Source: a virus. From it: DNA of 42,627 nucleotides. The notes below the pieces were generated by a model. That model made no database searches. It was not told the origin of the DNA and saw nothing but the letters and a program-made list of their open reading frames with translations. Location of the stretch: the IMG/VR virus record IMGVR_UViG_3300020020_000085, positions 1 to 42,627 of that record, one strand, 5' to 3'. Shown piece by piece: positions 6,406 to 13,685 of the stretch (the first letter of the stretch is position 1; the number at the start of each line of letters is the position of its first letter). The position numbers and the translations under genes are program-made.

Positions 6406-6596
6406 TGGCAAAAACACATCAGATTCAAGAAGCAACCAAGCTGGAATTCGACATAAACGGAGAGTTCGTATTGGGAGGTATTGACTACGGGGATGCATTG
6501 GAAGACCTGAAGGCTGCTCTTGAAATTCTCCGTCAATACGCCAGTGCAACGTGTAAGGTAAGGCTCACAGGCCCAATGAAGGAGATCAGTCTGTGA
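6405..6596 (+). CDS. Hypothetical protein, 63 aa
   Basis: A short mixed alpha/beta protein, translationally coupled on both sides (TAATG before, GTGA after). No recognised family. Confidence 0.6.
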   Translation: MAKTHQIQEATKLEFDINGEFVLGGIDYGDALEDLKAALEILRQYASATCKVRLTGPMKEISL

Positions 6597-6739
6597 ATGT
6601 TGTAATCAGCAAACAGGAATACGATTATCTCAAAGCATTGGAGAGTCAGAACAATGAGCTGATTGCTCTTGTAGAAAGAAGTCTCAAAGTCATAGAGGAG
6701 TATAGAAAAATTGCCGAACGTCAAATTGTCCCTGGATAG
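6593..6739 (+). CDS. Small coiled-coil protein, 48 aa
   Basis: The start is GTG at 6593 overlapping the upstream TGA, with AAGGAG eight bases upstream. Residues 10-40 form a charged helix with heptad-like Leu spacing. Confidence 0.55.
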   Translation: MNVVISKQEYDYLKALESQNNELIALVERSLKVIEEYRKIAERQIVPG

Positions 6740-6884
6740 GCAGGGTTGGTGGAATGTCGAGTTGAAATGGAGTGCTGATCTAACATTGAAGCACTCGGCA
6801 ACAACCGTGTCAGGGGCTCTCAGAGGGCTCTCAGGTGCCGTTGTAGTGCAGGAAGCAAAAGAACTTAGAGAGGGGTGTGAGTAA
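6711..6884 (+). CDS. Hypothetical protein, 57 aa, TTG start
   Basis: The frame ends in TAATG with the next gene (6884), which supports translation. The TTG at 6711 has GAGGAG ten bases upstream and gives a start MPNVKLSLDRQGW; a TTG at 6726 is an alternative. It overlaps the previous gene by 29 bases. Without it there would be a gap of about 145 bases in a dense operon. Confidence 0.5.
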   Translation: MPNVKLSLDRQGWWNVELKWSADLTLKHSATTVSGALRGLSGAVVVQEAKELREGCE

Positions 6885-7123
6885 TGAAACTGATTGAACT
6901 GGATATGAGCGATCCCAACAGACTCAAGGAAAAGCTCAATGCCATGAGCGGGCCAGAGCTGGCAGAAATGCTCGGGGAACTGTCAACACTCGGAAAGGCA
7001 ATCGAGCTGGTTGGCATGTATATTGTTGGCAGGCTGGCATCCATCGGGGCAGGCGGGAGCCTTGACAGCAAAGCCGATCCTGATTTTGAAAAGCTGTTCA
7101 AGGGGAAGGTTCCTGAGGCCTAA
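6884..7123 (+). CDS. Hypothetical protein, 79 aa
   Basis: This is a helical protein with a Gly-rich stretch (ASIGAGGSLDSK) near residue 60. It is coupled to the previous gene by TAATG. No family recognised. Confidence 0.65.
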   Translation: MKLIELDMSDPNRLKEKLNAMSGPELAEMLGELSTLGKAIELVGMYIVGRLASIGAGGSLDSKADPDFEKLFKGKVPEA

Positions 7124-7125
7124 GG

Positions 7126-7338
7126 TTGATCAAAAAACTAGAGGAGCAGGCTAGGGAACTTGAGCAGGTAGCGAGAGAGATCTACTATGCTCAGTCTTTT
7201 CTGCCTCTTGGTCATCCAGCACGAGCAAATCTCAAGGCAGCTTTGAGGATTTTAGGAGTAGTTAACCCGCATGATGTTGGGTTGTCTATTAGTGTTCTTG
7301 ATCCTAGGCTCAAAACAAGAATGGATTTTGAGGGTTAA
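7126..7338 (+). CDS. Hypothetical protein, 70 aa, TTG start
   Basis: It begins with a charged helix (KKLEEQARELEQVAREI) and has no recognised motif. TTG at 7126 is two bases after the preceding stop, with GAGG upstream. Confidence 0.55.
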   Translation: MIKKLEEQARELEQVAREIYYAQSFLPLGHPARANLKAALRILGVVNPHDVGLSISVLDPRLKTRMDFEG

Positions 7339-7341
7339 ACG

Positions 7342-7527
7342 ATGGCTCAAAAACTTCATTGCACATCTTGTGGTCAGACCGTTTTCCACAATGAGATGAA
7401 AAAGGTGGGTGAGTTCCGCTGCACCTACTGTGGTCAACCAGCTTCAACAAACGCAGCGAAGAGGGAACATCAATTGGCAGTTCAAAGGCAGCAGATTGCC
7501 AAGCTGTTTGGAAAGGCAGGGAAGTAA
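7342..7527 (+). CDS. Zinc-ribbon protein, 61 aa
   Basis: Two CxxC pairs (CTSCGQ at residue 7 and CTYCGQ at residue 27) form a classic zinc ribbon, followed by a basic Gln-rich helix. Such small zinc ribbons in phages bind nucleic acid or modify host polymerase. The role here is unknown. Confidence 0.75.
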   Translation: MAQKLHCTSCGQTVFHNEMKKVGEFRCTYCGQPASTNAAKREHQLAVQRQQIAKLFGKAGK

Positions 7528-7559
7528 AATGAAGATCCGCGACACCAAAATGGAAGAAA

Positions 7560-7889
7560 TTGAACGATTCCAATCCACCAAGTGAACCATATGGACATAG
7601 AGTAATTACCTATGCGACACAGTGGGCCGATTTGATGGAGCATGAAATGGCCAAGGGTAAGAAGCTTGAGGAGATAGCACATTCAACTAGTCATAAAGCT
7701 GACACAGATGGGATTACCGGATTCATGTATGGCGCTGCTGTTGAGACACTTGCCAATGTGTGGGAGCACGGTGAAGCTTTACGACAATGGCACAACCTCG
7801 AAACGCAAATTGGAACTGAGGGAGAAGAAGCAAACAAAAGAGGAGCTACACTCGACCCAGCTCTGCTAGTCATCAAAGGGAAGGATTAA
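7560..7889 (+). CDS. Conserved phage hypothetical protein, 109 aa
   Basis: The middle of the protein (ADTDGITGFMYGAAVETL, then VWEHGEALRQWHN) has the look of a conserved phage protein of unknown function, all helical. The start is probably TTG at 7560, because conserved-looking sequence begins well before the first ATG. An 18-codon frame from ATG 7529 overlaps the start and may be a leader. Confidence 0.65.
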   Translation: MNDSNPPSEPYGHRVITYATQWADLMEHEMAKGKKLEEIAHSTSHKADTDGITGFMYGAAVETLANVWEHGEALRQWHNLETQIGTEGEEANKRGATLDPALLVIKGKD

Positions 7890-7891
7890 AG

Positions 7892-8131
7892 TTGGAAGGG
7901 ATCTATAAACAAGTCTGCGATTGGTGCCAGCTTGAGCATGTTGGCAACTACGTGCATGAGAAGGATCAGGTCGGGCACGGGCAGTTGTGCCGGTTGTGTG
8001 CAATCAAGGTCATTCGAGAGTATGAGAAGGCGGGTCTGATTCCAGAACCGCAAGCCAAAAATTCTCTGCTTGAAATGGCCAATCGGAGGAGCTATGGGAG
8101 CAAGACGAAGACTCAGGCAGACCGATCATAA
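7892..8131 (+). CDS. Zinc-finger protein, 79 aa
   Basis: CDWC near residue 9 and CRLC near residue 33 give a four-cysteine zinc site. TTG at 7892 is the start, with AAGGA upstream. A helical basic tail follows. Probably nucleic-acid or protein binding. Confidence 0.65.
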   Translation: MEGIYKQVCDWCQLEHVGNYVHEKDQVGHGQLCRLCAIKVIREYEKAGLIPEPQAKNSLLEMANRRSYGSKTKTQADRS

Positions 8132-8372
8132 ACCTCTCAGTCGAGAGAGGCTGGATTTCTGGTCTGGGCAGGCAAGCAAGGATAGTTGGGAAATTGTCAA
8201 CCGTGAGAGGCAGCAACACAGGGCCGATTTTGAGAAGCGCGAGGCCGAATTCTGGATGGCGATTCTTGGCAAAGGCGGGGTTGATGCTGCTGATCTACTT
8301 CAGGAGGAAATGAAACATGAGCAACGAAAAGAAGAACTTTCACGTTACAGACGTTTTCAAGAGTCTGCATGA
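8094..8372 (+). CDS. Hypothetical basic protein, 92 aa
   Basis: ATG at 8094 is chosen because GGAGGAG lies just upstream. The N-terminus is Arg-rich (GARRRLRQTDHK) and the rest is helical and charged. It overlaps both neighbours. The family is not recognised. Confidence 0.6.
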   Translation: MGARRRLRQTDHKPLSRERLDFWSGQASKDSWEIVNRERQQHRADFEKREAEFWMAILGKGGVDAADLLQEEMKHEQRKEELSRYRRFQESA

Positions 8373-8619
8373 GGGAGGAGTGAATCTTCCCAATGATGAA
8401 AGTGGGAACAGGCTCAAGGATGTAGGCAATCGGTTTGTTGCTTTCCTTGAATCTCTCAGTGAAAGGGAGCAGAAAGCTTTCTGGTCACTCAACCTTGCAG
8501 GAGTCGCCAACATGTATGTGTTTGGTGACATCAGGAAGGAGTTGGATCTGGCAATGGCGGTTTCGTTTGGCCTTTTGACTGAGCCAGAGATCCCCACTCC
8601 AACCATCCAGGGGGTCTAA
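8317..8619 (+). CDS. Hypothetical protein, 100 aa
   Basis: This is a soluble helical protein with a strong AGGAGG site before ATG 8317. It contains a segment (ESLSEREQKAFWSLNLAGV) that suggests a compact helical bundle. No function assigned. Confidence 0.65.
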   Translation: MSNEKKNFHVTDVFKSLHEGGVNLPNDESGNRLKDVGNRFVAFLESLSEREQKAFWSLNLAGVANMYVFGDIRKELDLAMAVSFGLLTEPEIPTPTIQGV

Positions 8620-8624
8620 GAACT

Positions 8625-8813
8625 GTGCTCCCGGTCGAGACTCGTCCGTTCTGTCCATTGTGCAAGGAGAGGGGTCATATGATCCCTCTTCGGGTAATAT
8701 TCCACGGTCGAGCTTACAAGGAGGTTGCTCAGGTCATCAGTTGGGAATGCGACAACCCTGACTGCCGATACAAGAGAGCTAAGGAAAGGGTTGCATTGAG
8801 GAAGGTCGGGTAG
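8625..8813 (+). CDS. Zinc-ribbon protein, 62 aa
   Basis: It starts at GTG 8625. CPLC near residue 10 and CDNPDC near residue 43 form a zinc ribbon, similar in layout to transcription-factor-like or Ogr/Delta-type small phage regulators. It is the last gene of this plus-strand run, before the repeat region. Confidence 0.6.
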   Translation: MLPVETRPFCPLCKERGHMIPLRVIFHGRAYKEVAQVISWECDNPDCRYKRAKERVALRKVG

Positions 8814-8830
8814 GTAGAAGCCAGATCAAA

Positions 8831-8972
8831 CCCAAAAAGTATTCTTCTCTCTTCTTAGTATAAGAGTGGTTAATACTTTTTGGGGGCTTTTGGCGGGGCA
8901 AGTTGTTGAACATAAAAGACTTGGAGTAAAAAAAGTATTCGACACCCCCCAAATCACCGGAATAATACTTTT
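8831..8972. repeat. Four alternating copies of AAAAGTATT in two inverted pairs
   Basis: Copies are at 8835-8843 (+), 8872-8880 (-), 8931-8939 (+) and 8964-8972 (-). The first pair extends to a perfect 13-bp inverted repeat (CCCAAAAAGTATT at 8831-8843 and its complement at 8872-8884) with 28 bases between; a smaller stem (CTCTT/AAGAG) lies inside. The second pair, read on the minus strand, ends in a run of seven T, so it could be a terminator for the ATPase gene. Lying between convergent genes and beside a RepA-like ATPase, the array might also be an origin or a regulator binding site. Confidence 0.75.
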
Positions 8973-8983
8973 GGCCCGAATTC

Positions 8984-9763
8984 TCATTTTCTGGACAGTC
9001 TCAAACCGGCCCGTTCTTCGGTCCATTCGGGGTTGATTTTGACCGTATCGCGGAGGCCAAAGGCGCGGGTTTTGGCAGGCACTAGGGAGGTTGAACGGAG
9101 CCCATCCAGGCGGGGATTACCGGCTGAGCGGATCTGGTAGATAATTCCATCAACCTGACCCTCCCAAGCCTTGGCCCCTCTGAGAGTATAGGCACCGTCT
9201 TCCGATTTGACCTTGGCATGCTTGAGAACGATGATGGCAGGCGAGGGAGAGAGGAGGCCTTGAAGGGTTCTCAGCTTTCCGATTGCCTTTGCTGCCTCTC
9301 CGTTGTCGTTTTCATCGTCAATGGCAAGGGCTGGGGTTGCGGTGTCAATAATGATGAGTTCAGGCTTGACACTCAGGACATAGGATTGGGCCTTGGAGAG
9401 CCAATCATGAGTGCCTAGGGCAAAGTGAGCGATGGCAAGGTTTGACTCAATCTGGGGCAACGTGGGGCGATTTAGCCCTATCCATGACCATCGCAGGTAT
9501 TGAGTCGTATCGGGCCGGGAGTTCTCTTGATCGAAGTAGAGGACTTTCGCCGGACTTTCGATTCCGAAACCCAGAAAGTCAACCCCACTCGCAAGACAAA
9601 GGCTGAGGGTGTAGGAGACGAAGCTCTTTCCAGCTCCAGGTTCTCCAGCAAGGGCAATCAGGGAGCCACGGGGGAGGAGATTATTGACGAGCCAACTGAC
9701 AGGGGGCTCTTTACCGGACAGAAGTTCAGCAATAGGGAGTATAGGTAATGTGGGTTCAGGCAT
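8984..9763 (-). CDS. RepA-like AAA ATPase (AAA_25 type)
   Basis: The protein is 259 residues long with a Walker A motif GEPGAGKS (about residues 40-47) and a Walker B strand LIIIDTAT (about 136-143). It also has the segment YFDQENSRP, typical of RecA-fold RepA/RSF1010-type hexameric helicases and related phage ATPases. It would act in replication initiation or primosome loading. It is the only minus-strand gene between 5 and 28 kb, so it has its own control. It starts close to a divergent plus-strand gene and ends beside the AAAAGTATT repeats. Confidence 0.8.
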   Translation of the reverse strand: MPEPTLPILPIAELLSGKEPPVSWLVNNLLPRGSLIALAGEPGAGKSFVSYTLSLCLASGVDFLGFGIESPAKVLYFDQENSRPDTTQYLRWSWIGLNRPTLPQIESNLAIAHFALGTHDWLSKAQSYVLSVKPELIIIDTATPALAIDDENDNGEAAKAIGKLRTLQGLLSPSPAIIVLKHAKVKSEDGAYTLRGAKAWEGQVDGIIYQIRSAGNPRLDGLRSTSLVPAKTRAFGLRDTVKINPEWTEERAGLRLSRK

Positions 9764-9792
9764 AGGCTGGGCATTGGAACGGGAATTGCAGT

Positions 9793-9811
9793 TGAGCAGT
9801 CAGGATGCTCA
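9793..9811. promoter_or_regulatory. Short inverted repeat in the divergent gap
   Basis: TGAGCA (9793-9798) pairs with TGCTCA (9806-9811) across 7 bases. It sits in the 97-base gap between the divergently read ATPase and the next plus-strand gene, where an operator would be expected. No convincing sigma-70 promoter was seen. Confidence 0.3.
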
Positions 9812-9860
9812 GCCTCAGCGCAGGTAGGATGAATTTCAAGCATAGCAAAAGGAGTGCCAG

Positions 9861-10205
9861 ATGAAAGCGACATTAGCGATGAAAGCGGCAGTAAAGGCTG
9901 GAGTTGCGTATCTGAACGTGACTGATCCAAACTGGTTTTGGCGGATCAATCCAGAGACACTGGATCTTTCTCAGCCTTGCCATTGTATTTTGGGCCAGCT
10001 TGAACAGCAGACTCCTGATGGAGGAAATTACAACAGGGCCTGCACGCGCAGAAACTTGATTCATCCAGGAGAATCAACTGAGCGGGTAATGCACCTTGGA
10101 TTTACTCTCGGCACAGTATTTGGCTCTGACCAATCCCGAAAATGGCAGGCCCTTACTGAACTGTGGAAGCAGGAGATCAGGAATGCGAAGAGGAGGAACC
10201 GATGA
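9861..10205 (+). CDS. Conserved-looking hypothetical protein, 114 aa
   Basis: AAAAGGAG precedes ATG 9861. The protein has a pattern (WFWRINPETLDLS, CHCILGQLE, YNRACTRR) of scattered Cys and aromatic residues, resembling small phage proteins of unknown role. Coupled to the next gene by ATGA. Confidence 0.6.
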   Translation: MKATLAMKAAVKAGVAYLNVTDPNWFWRINPETLDLSQPCHCILGQLEQQTPDGGNYNRACTRRNLIHPGESTERVMHLGFTLGTVFGSDQSRKWQALTELWKQEIRNAKRRNR

Positions 10206-10441
10206 AGTCAGTCATTATCGGTCTGTTGGTGATTGCACAGGCAATGAGCTGGACGTGGTTTCCCGGCCAGCCATATCACATTCGCAGCGTGGAGGGGACA
10301 CTTCAGTATTCACGCAGTGGTGGGAAGCCGCGTTGTGTTGTCGTGTTGCATATTGAAGGAGTAGAACCCACACTCCATCTCACCCTCGACCAAAAGGTCT
10401 GCACGGATGCGGGACTGTTGCTCAGTCAGTTGGAACGGTGA
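10202..10441 (+). CDS. Small exported protein, 79 aa
   Basis: ATG at 10202 overlaps the upstream TGA. The N-terminus (MKSVIIGLLVIAQAMSW) looks like a signal peptide or membrane anchor, followed by a beta-rich domain with two cysteines. It ends by overlapping the GTG of the SLOG gene. Confidence 0.55.
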   Translation: MKSVIIGLLVIAQAMSWTWFPGQPYHIRSVEGTLQYSRSGGKPRCVVVLHIEGVEPTLHLTLDQKVCTDAGLLLSQLER

Positions 10442-10872
10442 AGCATATGCGTATAGGTATTGTCGGTTCTGAAGGTGCAAAGTTCACGCCCGAGACTGAA
10501 GCAAAGGCTAGGGCTATCATTCGATCGCTGCTCAAGCCGGGTGATGTCGTCATTAGTGGAGGCTGTCATCTTGGCGGGATTGACGTTTGGGCGGTTGAAG
10601 AAGCAAAGTCGCTTGGCCTAGAGTTTGTTGAGCACCTTCCAAAGACGCTCACATGGGCTGGAGGCTACAAAGCGCGAAATGTAAAGATTGCGCGGGACAG
10701 TGACAAGGTAGTTTGTATCACTGTAAAAAAGTTGCACGATGGCTATACCGGAATGCGGTTTGACTACTGCTACCACTGTGGCACAAGTGAGCATGTCAAG
10801 TCAGGGGGCTGTTGGACAGTAAAGAAGGCGCGACAGCTTGGGAAGCTGGGAGAGGTTATCGTTGTCACTTAA
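10438..10872 (+). CDS. SLOG-superfamily protein (DprA/LOG-like fold)
   Basis: The N-terminus (MRIGIVGSEG), the central PGDVVISGGCHLGGIDVWA and the conserved KARNVKIARDSDKVVCI are the signature of SLOG/DUF2493-type Rossmann proteins that bind nucleotides or nucleotide-derived signals. A cluster of Cys and His (YCYHCGTSEHVKSGGC) could hold zinc. Related proteins are common in phage genomes and some take part in defence signalling or act against it. Start is GTG 10438, coupled to the upstream stop, or ATG 10447. The ligand is unknown. Confidence 0.75.
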   Translation: MKHMRIGIVGSEGAKFTPETEAKARAIIRSLLKPGDVVISGGCHLGGIDVWAVEEAKSLGLEFVEHLPKTLTWAGGYKARNVKIARDSDKVVCITVKKLHDGYTGMRFDYCYHCGTSEHVKSGGCWTVKKARQLGKLGEVIVVT

Positions 10873-10887
10873 GAGGAGGAATGGATA

Positions 10888-10935
10888 ATGCCTTGTGAAT
10901 GAGGGCCGGATATGCCTTGTGAATGTGGGCCGGAT
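10888..10935 (+). repeat. 24-bp tandem duplication over a start codon
   Basis: Two adjacent 24-base copies (10888-10911 and 10912-10935) differ at one base. Each begins with ATGCCTTGTGAATG. In copy 1 the fifth codon is TGA; in copy 2 it is TGT (Cys). Confidence 0.95.
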
Positions 10936-11088
10936 ATCAGATCATTGTGGGAACAAGTCAGGGACTTCATGCAACATCACGATGAGCTGTATGACCAATA
11001 CAAGCAGCTCGAAACAGACAATGCGATGCTCAAGGAAGAGAATAGAAAACTGAAAGAAAAACTGACTGAGAAAGTGATGAATGGATAA
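10912..11088 (+). CDS. Small coiled-coil (leucine-zipper-like) protein, 58 aa
   Basis: The frame starts at the ATG of the second tandem copy and runs 58 codons; residues 20-55 form a Glu/Lys/Leu coiled coil. The strong ribosome site (GAGGAGGA, 10872-10879) serves the ATG of copy 1 in the same frame. That frame is stopped after four codons, so translation of this gene probably depends on restarting at copy 2. It overlaps the next gene by eight bases. Confidence 0.6.
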   Translation: MPCECGPDIRSLWEQVRDFMQHHDELYDQYKQLETDNAMLKEENRKLKEKLTEKVMNG

Positions 11089-11299
11089 AACAGGCTGGAC
11101 CTACGTAAGAGACAGCTTCTTTACCGAATGCGATCTGATTGTAGAGGAAGGACAGTTGGTGGATTACTCGAATGAGCGTTCACCGCTGGAGCCCTGGAGT
11201 TGGTTGCAGTCTCATGAGGAAGCAATCAAAGGGTTGAAATTGACTGACAAGAAGCCGGAAATTCTGACCCCTTGGCAGACTACGAAGAAGGCGATTTAG
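11081..11299 (+). CDS. Hypothetical protein, 72 aa
   Basis: This is a soluble acidic protein with no recognised domain; an aromatic stretch (SPLEPWSWLQSHEEA) is near the middle. It overlaps the end of the coiled-coil gene by eight bases. Confidence 0.6.
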   Translation: MDKTGWTYVRDSFFTECDLIVEEGQLVDYSNERSPLEPWSWLQSHEEAIKGLKLTDKKPEILTPWQTTKKAI

Positions 11300-11301
11300 G
11301 G

Positions 11302-11559
11302 ATGAACCTGAGAGACAAGAGAGAACTGGATCTTTTTTTCGCACGGCAGAGAAAGAGACTGGCCAAGAAGCTGGACGAGCGGGAGGAACGGCTCAAGGAA
11401 CGGCTCAAGGCAAGAGGCATGGATCGTGCAGGTAGACAGGCATTGACACTGATAGTTCCTGATACTGATGATGGCTGGCAGCAGACACACCATGCATCAG
11501 GCCAGAAGAAACCTTCTATGGGATGGATTGAACATGACAAAAGCGAACGAAGAGGCTAG
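11302..11559 (+). CDS. Charged helical protein, 85 aa
   Basis: ATG at 11302 gives MNLRDKRELDLFFARQRKR; an upstream TTG (11272) is in frame but less likely. The first 50 residues are an Arg/Lys/Glu-rich helix with a repeat (ERLKERLKARG). Function unknown; possibly nucleic-acid binding. Confidence 0.55.
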   Translation: MNLRDKRELDLFFARQRKRLAKKLDEREERLKERLKARGMDRAGRQALTLIVPDTDDGWQQTHHASGQKKPSMGWIEHDKSERRG

Positions 11560-12199
11560 TGAGCCAAACATGAAGTGGGATAAGAAGTGTCCTCAATGCG
11601 GTTGGGCCAGCCATAAGGGCAGCACCAGCTTCGTGACAGACGGGCGGCGACTCCAGCCCTCGCGTATTTTGTGTCGCGTTACTGGCAACGACTGTGGCAC
11701 AGACACGTGGCCCGAAGGCGACTCTTGTCCGTGCGCCAACTGTCAAGAATGGCTTCGCCTGAATACCATCGAAGGATTACAGGAGGCACTCCGACGCCTC
11801 CAAGGGCAAGTGGATCTGTATGCGCGAGGGATCGCCGGGTTAGAACACGCCGTTGAGCAGGCCGAGCAGGAACGAGACGCTCTGATTAAAGCCGCAGCAG
11901 ACACGCTTACCGACACGGGCCAAGTCGTCAGCTTGATCCAAGCGTATCGGCAGGACAGCGAGAGCATGGACGAAATCCAAGCAGATCAGTACGACGTTCG
12001 CAAAACATTGACACGACTTCGTGAGGAACGAGACGCCCTGCGGGAGGCGCTGAAGATGACTGGCAGCGCATTGCCTGACGGCTCACTGTGCTGGTGTGCT
12101 GTGATTGCAGGCATGGCCGATGGTCATGACGACTACTGCGCCAACGCTCGCGCCCTCACCCGTCCCACGGACTCAATAGACAAGGTGACACCGAAATGA
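11534..12199 (+). CDS. Zinc-binding coiled-coil protein, 221 aa
   Basis: ATG at 11534 is the probable start. The N-terminal third holds many cysteines (CPQCGWASHK, then CRVTGNDC and CPCANCQEW). A long coiled coil follows (LQEALRRLQGQVDLYARG and LREERDALREALK). The overall form recalls Ead/Ea22-like accessory proteins of enterobacterial phages. Base and codon use shift to higher GC here and stay so to about 13685, suggesting recent transfer of this block. Confidence 0.6.
   Translation: MTKANEEASEPNMKWDKKCPQCGWASHKGSTSFVTDGRRLQPSRILCRVTGNDCGTDTWPEGDSCPCANCQEWLRLNTIEGLQEALRRLQGQVDLYARGIAGLEHAVEQAEQERDALIKAAADTLTDTGQVVSLIQAYRQDSESMDEIQADQYDVRKTLTRLREERDALREALKMTGSALPDGSLCWCAVIAGMADGHDDYCANARALTRPTDSIDKVTPK
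12158..12174 (+). repeat. 17-bp repeat at gene ends (copy 1; copy 2 at 12454-12470)
   Basis: ACCCGTCCCACGGACTC occurs exactly at 12158-12174 and 12454-12470, in each case just before a gene end. The downstream part of copy 2 (GGACTC, then ACGGAGGCA) is seen again with one change at 12662-12677. Shared gene-end sequences mark this block as built by duplication or cassette exchange. Confidence 0.9.
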
Positions 12200-12486
12200 G
12201 CGATCGAAGCTACATCGACCAACTGGATTACATCACCGCGGGCGCCGGTATCCGACAGGAAGCAGCAGTCGAGGAACTGAACCGCGCCAGGAAGCTGAAT
12301 ACGCCATCGGCCATCTACAAGCCCGAGCTATTTCAGGACGGTAATGCTTGGTGCGCACTCTACGGACGAGACATTGCCGTGGGTGTGACAGGCTGGGGCG
12401 ATTCACCAGAGCAGGCGATGGCAGCGTTTGATGTGGCGTGGTGTGTGAAGGCGACCCGTCCCACGGACTCGACGGAGGCACCATGA
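12196..12486 (+). CDS. Hypothetical protein, 96 aa
   Basis: Its C-terminal part (AWCALYGRDIAVGVTGWGDSPEQAMAAFDVAW, shown in part) has the beta-strand and helix pattern of small phage proteins that resemble HicB-like or double-stranded-RNA-binding folds. This is not firm. It overlaps both neighbours by four bases (ATGA). Confidence 0.6.
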   Translation: MSDRSYIDQLDYITAGAGIRQEAAVEELNRARKLNTPSAIYKPELFQDGNAWCALYGRDIAVGVTGWGDSPEQAMAAFDVAWCVKATRPTDSTEAP

Positions 12487-12686
12487 GCGACTGGCAACTA
12501 ATCGACACAGCACCGGACGGCGTCTTGGTTGAGACAAAGATCCACGATGAGCGCGGTGAACGCAATCATCAGCAGATGAAGCGCCAAGGCGGGCTGTGGT
12601 GGATCAACGGCCGCGGAATATATGCCTACTACGTGCCAACGCATTGGAAACATATCTCAGGGGACTCAACGGAGGCAGGAGCATGA
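12483..12686 (+). CDS. DUF551-like protein, 67 aa
   Basis: MSDWQLIDTAPDGVLVETKI, followed by a Trp-rich middle (GLWWINGRG) and PTHW, matches the small W-x-x-I-x-x-A-P-x-D-G family (DUF551-like) common in phage accessory regions. Function unknown. ATGA overlaps on both sides. Confidence 0.65.
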   Translation: MSDWQLIDTAPDGVLVETKIHDERGERNHQQMKRQGGLWWINGRGIYAYYVPTHWKHISGDSTEAGA

Positions 12687-12880
12687 GCAAGCAGGTAGAG
12701 CAGCGCATCGCGCGTATGTGGGATCGCGTCATGGATCGTATGGACGCCGCACCGTTGAAGGCTCTAACGCAACAGGGCTTTTATACACGCACCGCGTTCG
12801 TCAACGGCTTTTTCTATGCCCTCGCTGTTATGGAACGCGAACGTCAAATCCGCGAGAAAGCAGGCCGCGATGACAGGTAA
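12683..12880 (+). CDS. Hypothetical protein, 65 aa
   Basis: ATG 12683 overlaps the upstream stop. The product is a basic helical protein. No recognised domain. Confidence 0.6.
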   Translation: MSKQVEQRIARMWDRVMDRMDAAPLKALTQQGFYTRTAFVNGFFYALAVMERERQIREKAGRDDR

Positions 12881-13685
12881 GCCGGATCAGCCGACCCCCG
12901 AGGGGGCCACGCCATTGACAGCGGTTGTCAAACGACTGCAAGGCGCAATAGACAACCGTTGCGGGTTGTGGCTCAGTCAAGAAGATGCTGGTTTTTTGGA
13001 GTCGCACCTTCACGCAACGTCCCAGGCGCCAGCGGGAGGATCACCGCTCAGGGCGTTGATCGCGAAGTGGCGCGTGATTGCAGACAGGTTTAGATCGGGT
13101 GCTGGGCCAATCGACTATGGCCCTTGCCGAGATGCAATGTTACGGGTGCAATCAGAGATCTGGGCAAAAGCCGCTGACGAACTAGAGCAGGCATTGGCCG
13201 CGCAGCCCCAACCCTGTGATATTGAAGCCCCCAGCGAAGTTGTGTCCGAGGCGCAGTGGTGTGAAACCTGCCGAAGCAGTCACCCGCTGAACGAGTCGCA
13301 TGTAGGGGAGATCGCCAAGACCGAGACGCCACCCTCCGAGGCGCTACACCGCTGCAGCGGTTGCGGGCATCGCTGGGACGGTGAGTTGAAAGGCGCCGAG
13401 TTGTGCGGCGACTGCTGGCGAAGGGCTCAGCCAATCCTGCACGACAAGGCCGAGACGCTATCCGCCCGCCTAGCCGAATGGTTCAAGAAGGCGGCGCTGA
13501 TCGCAGAGGCTCAGAATCTCATCGCCGATTGCTGGTCTGTAGGCTTTGAGTGCCCAGAATTTAGGCCCGGTCCTGCGTTACCCGGATTCACCTCCGATCA
13601 CTGCGTCTGCGGCGATATGAAGTGGGTTCACGACGCGGCGAGATTGCTGCGTGCTCTCACCGACGCCCTTAGAGGTAAAATTTGA
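12870..13685 (+). CDS. Cys-rich accessory protein, 271 aa
   Basis: The start is ATG 12870. The centre carries paired cysteines (CETCRSSHPLNESH, then CSGCGHRWDGE and CGDCWRR) consistent with one or two zinc sites, between helical segments. A C-terminal CVCGDMKWVHDAA adds another pair. GC-rich codon use matches its neighbours upstream and contrasts with the nuclease gene downstream. No family is recognised. Confidence 0.6.
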   Translation: MTGKPDQPTPEGATPLTAVVKRLQGAIDNRCGLWLSQEDAGFLESHLHATSQAPAGGSPLRALIAKWRVIADRFRSGAGPIDYGPCRDAMLRVQSEIWAKAADELEQALAAQPQPCDIEAPSEVVSEAQWCETCRSSHPLNESHVGEIAKTETPPSEALHRCSGCGHRWDGELKGAELCGDCWRRAQPILHDKAETLSARLAEWFKKAALIAEAQNLIADCWSVGFECPEFRPGPALPGFTSDHCVCGDMKWVHDAARLLRALTDALRGKI

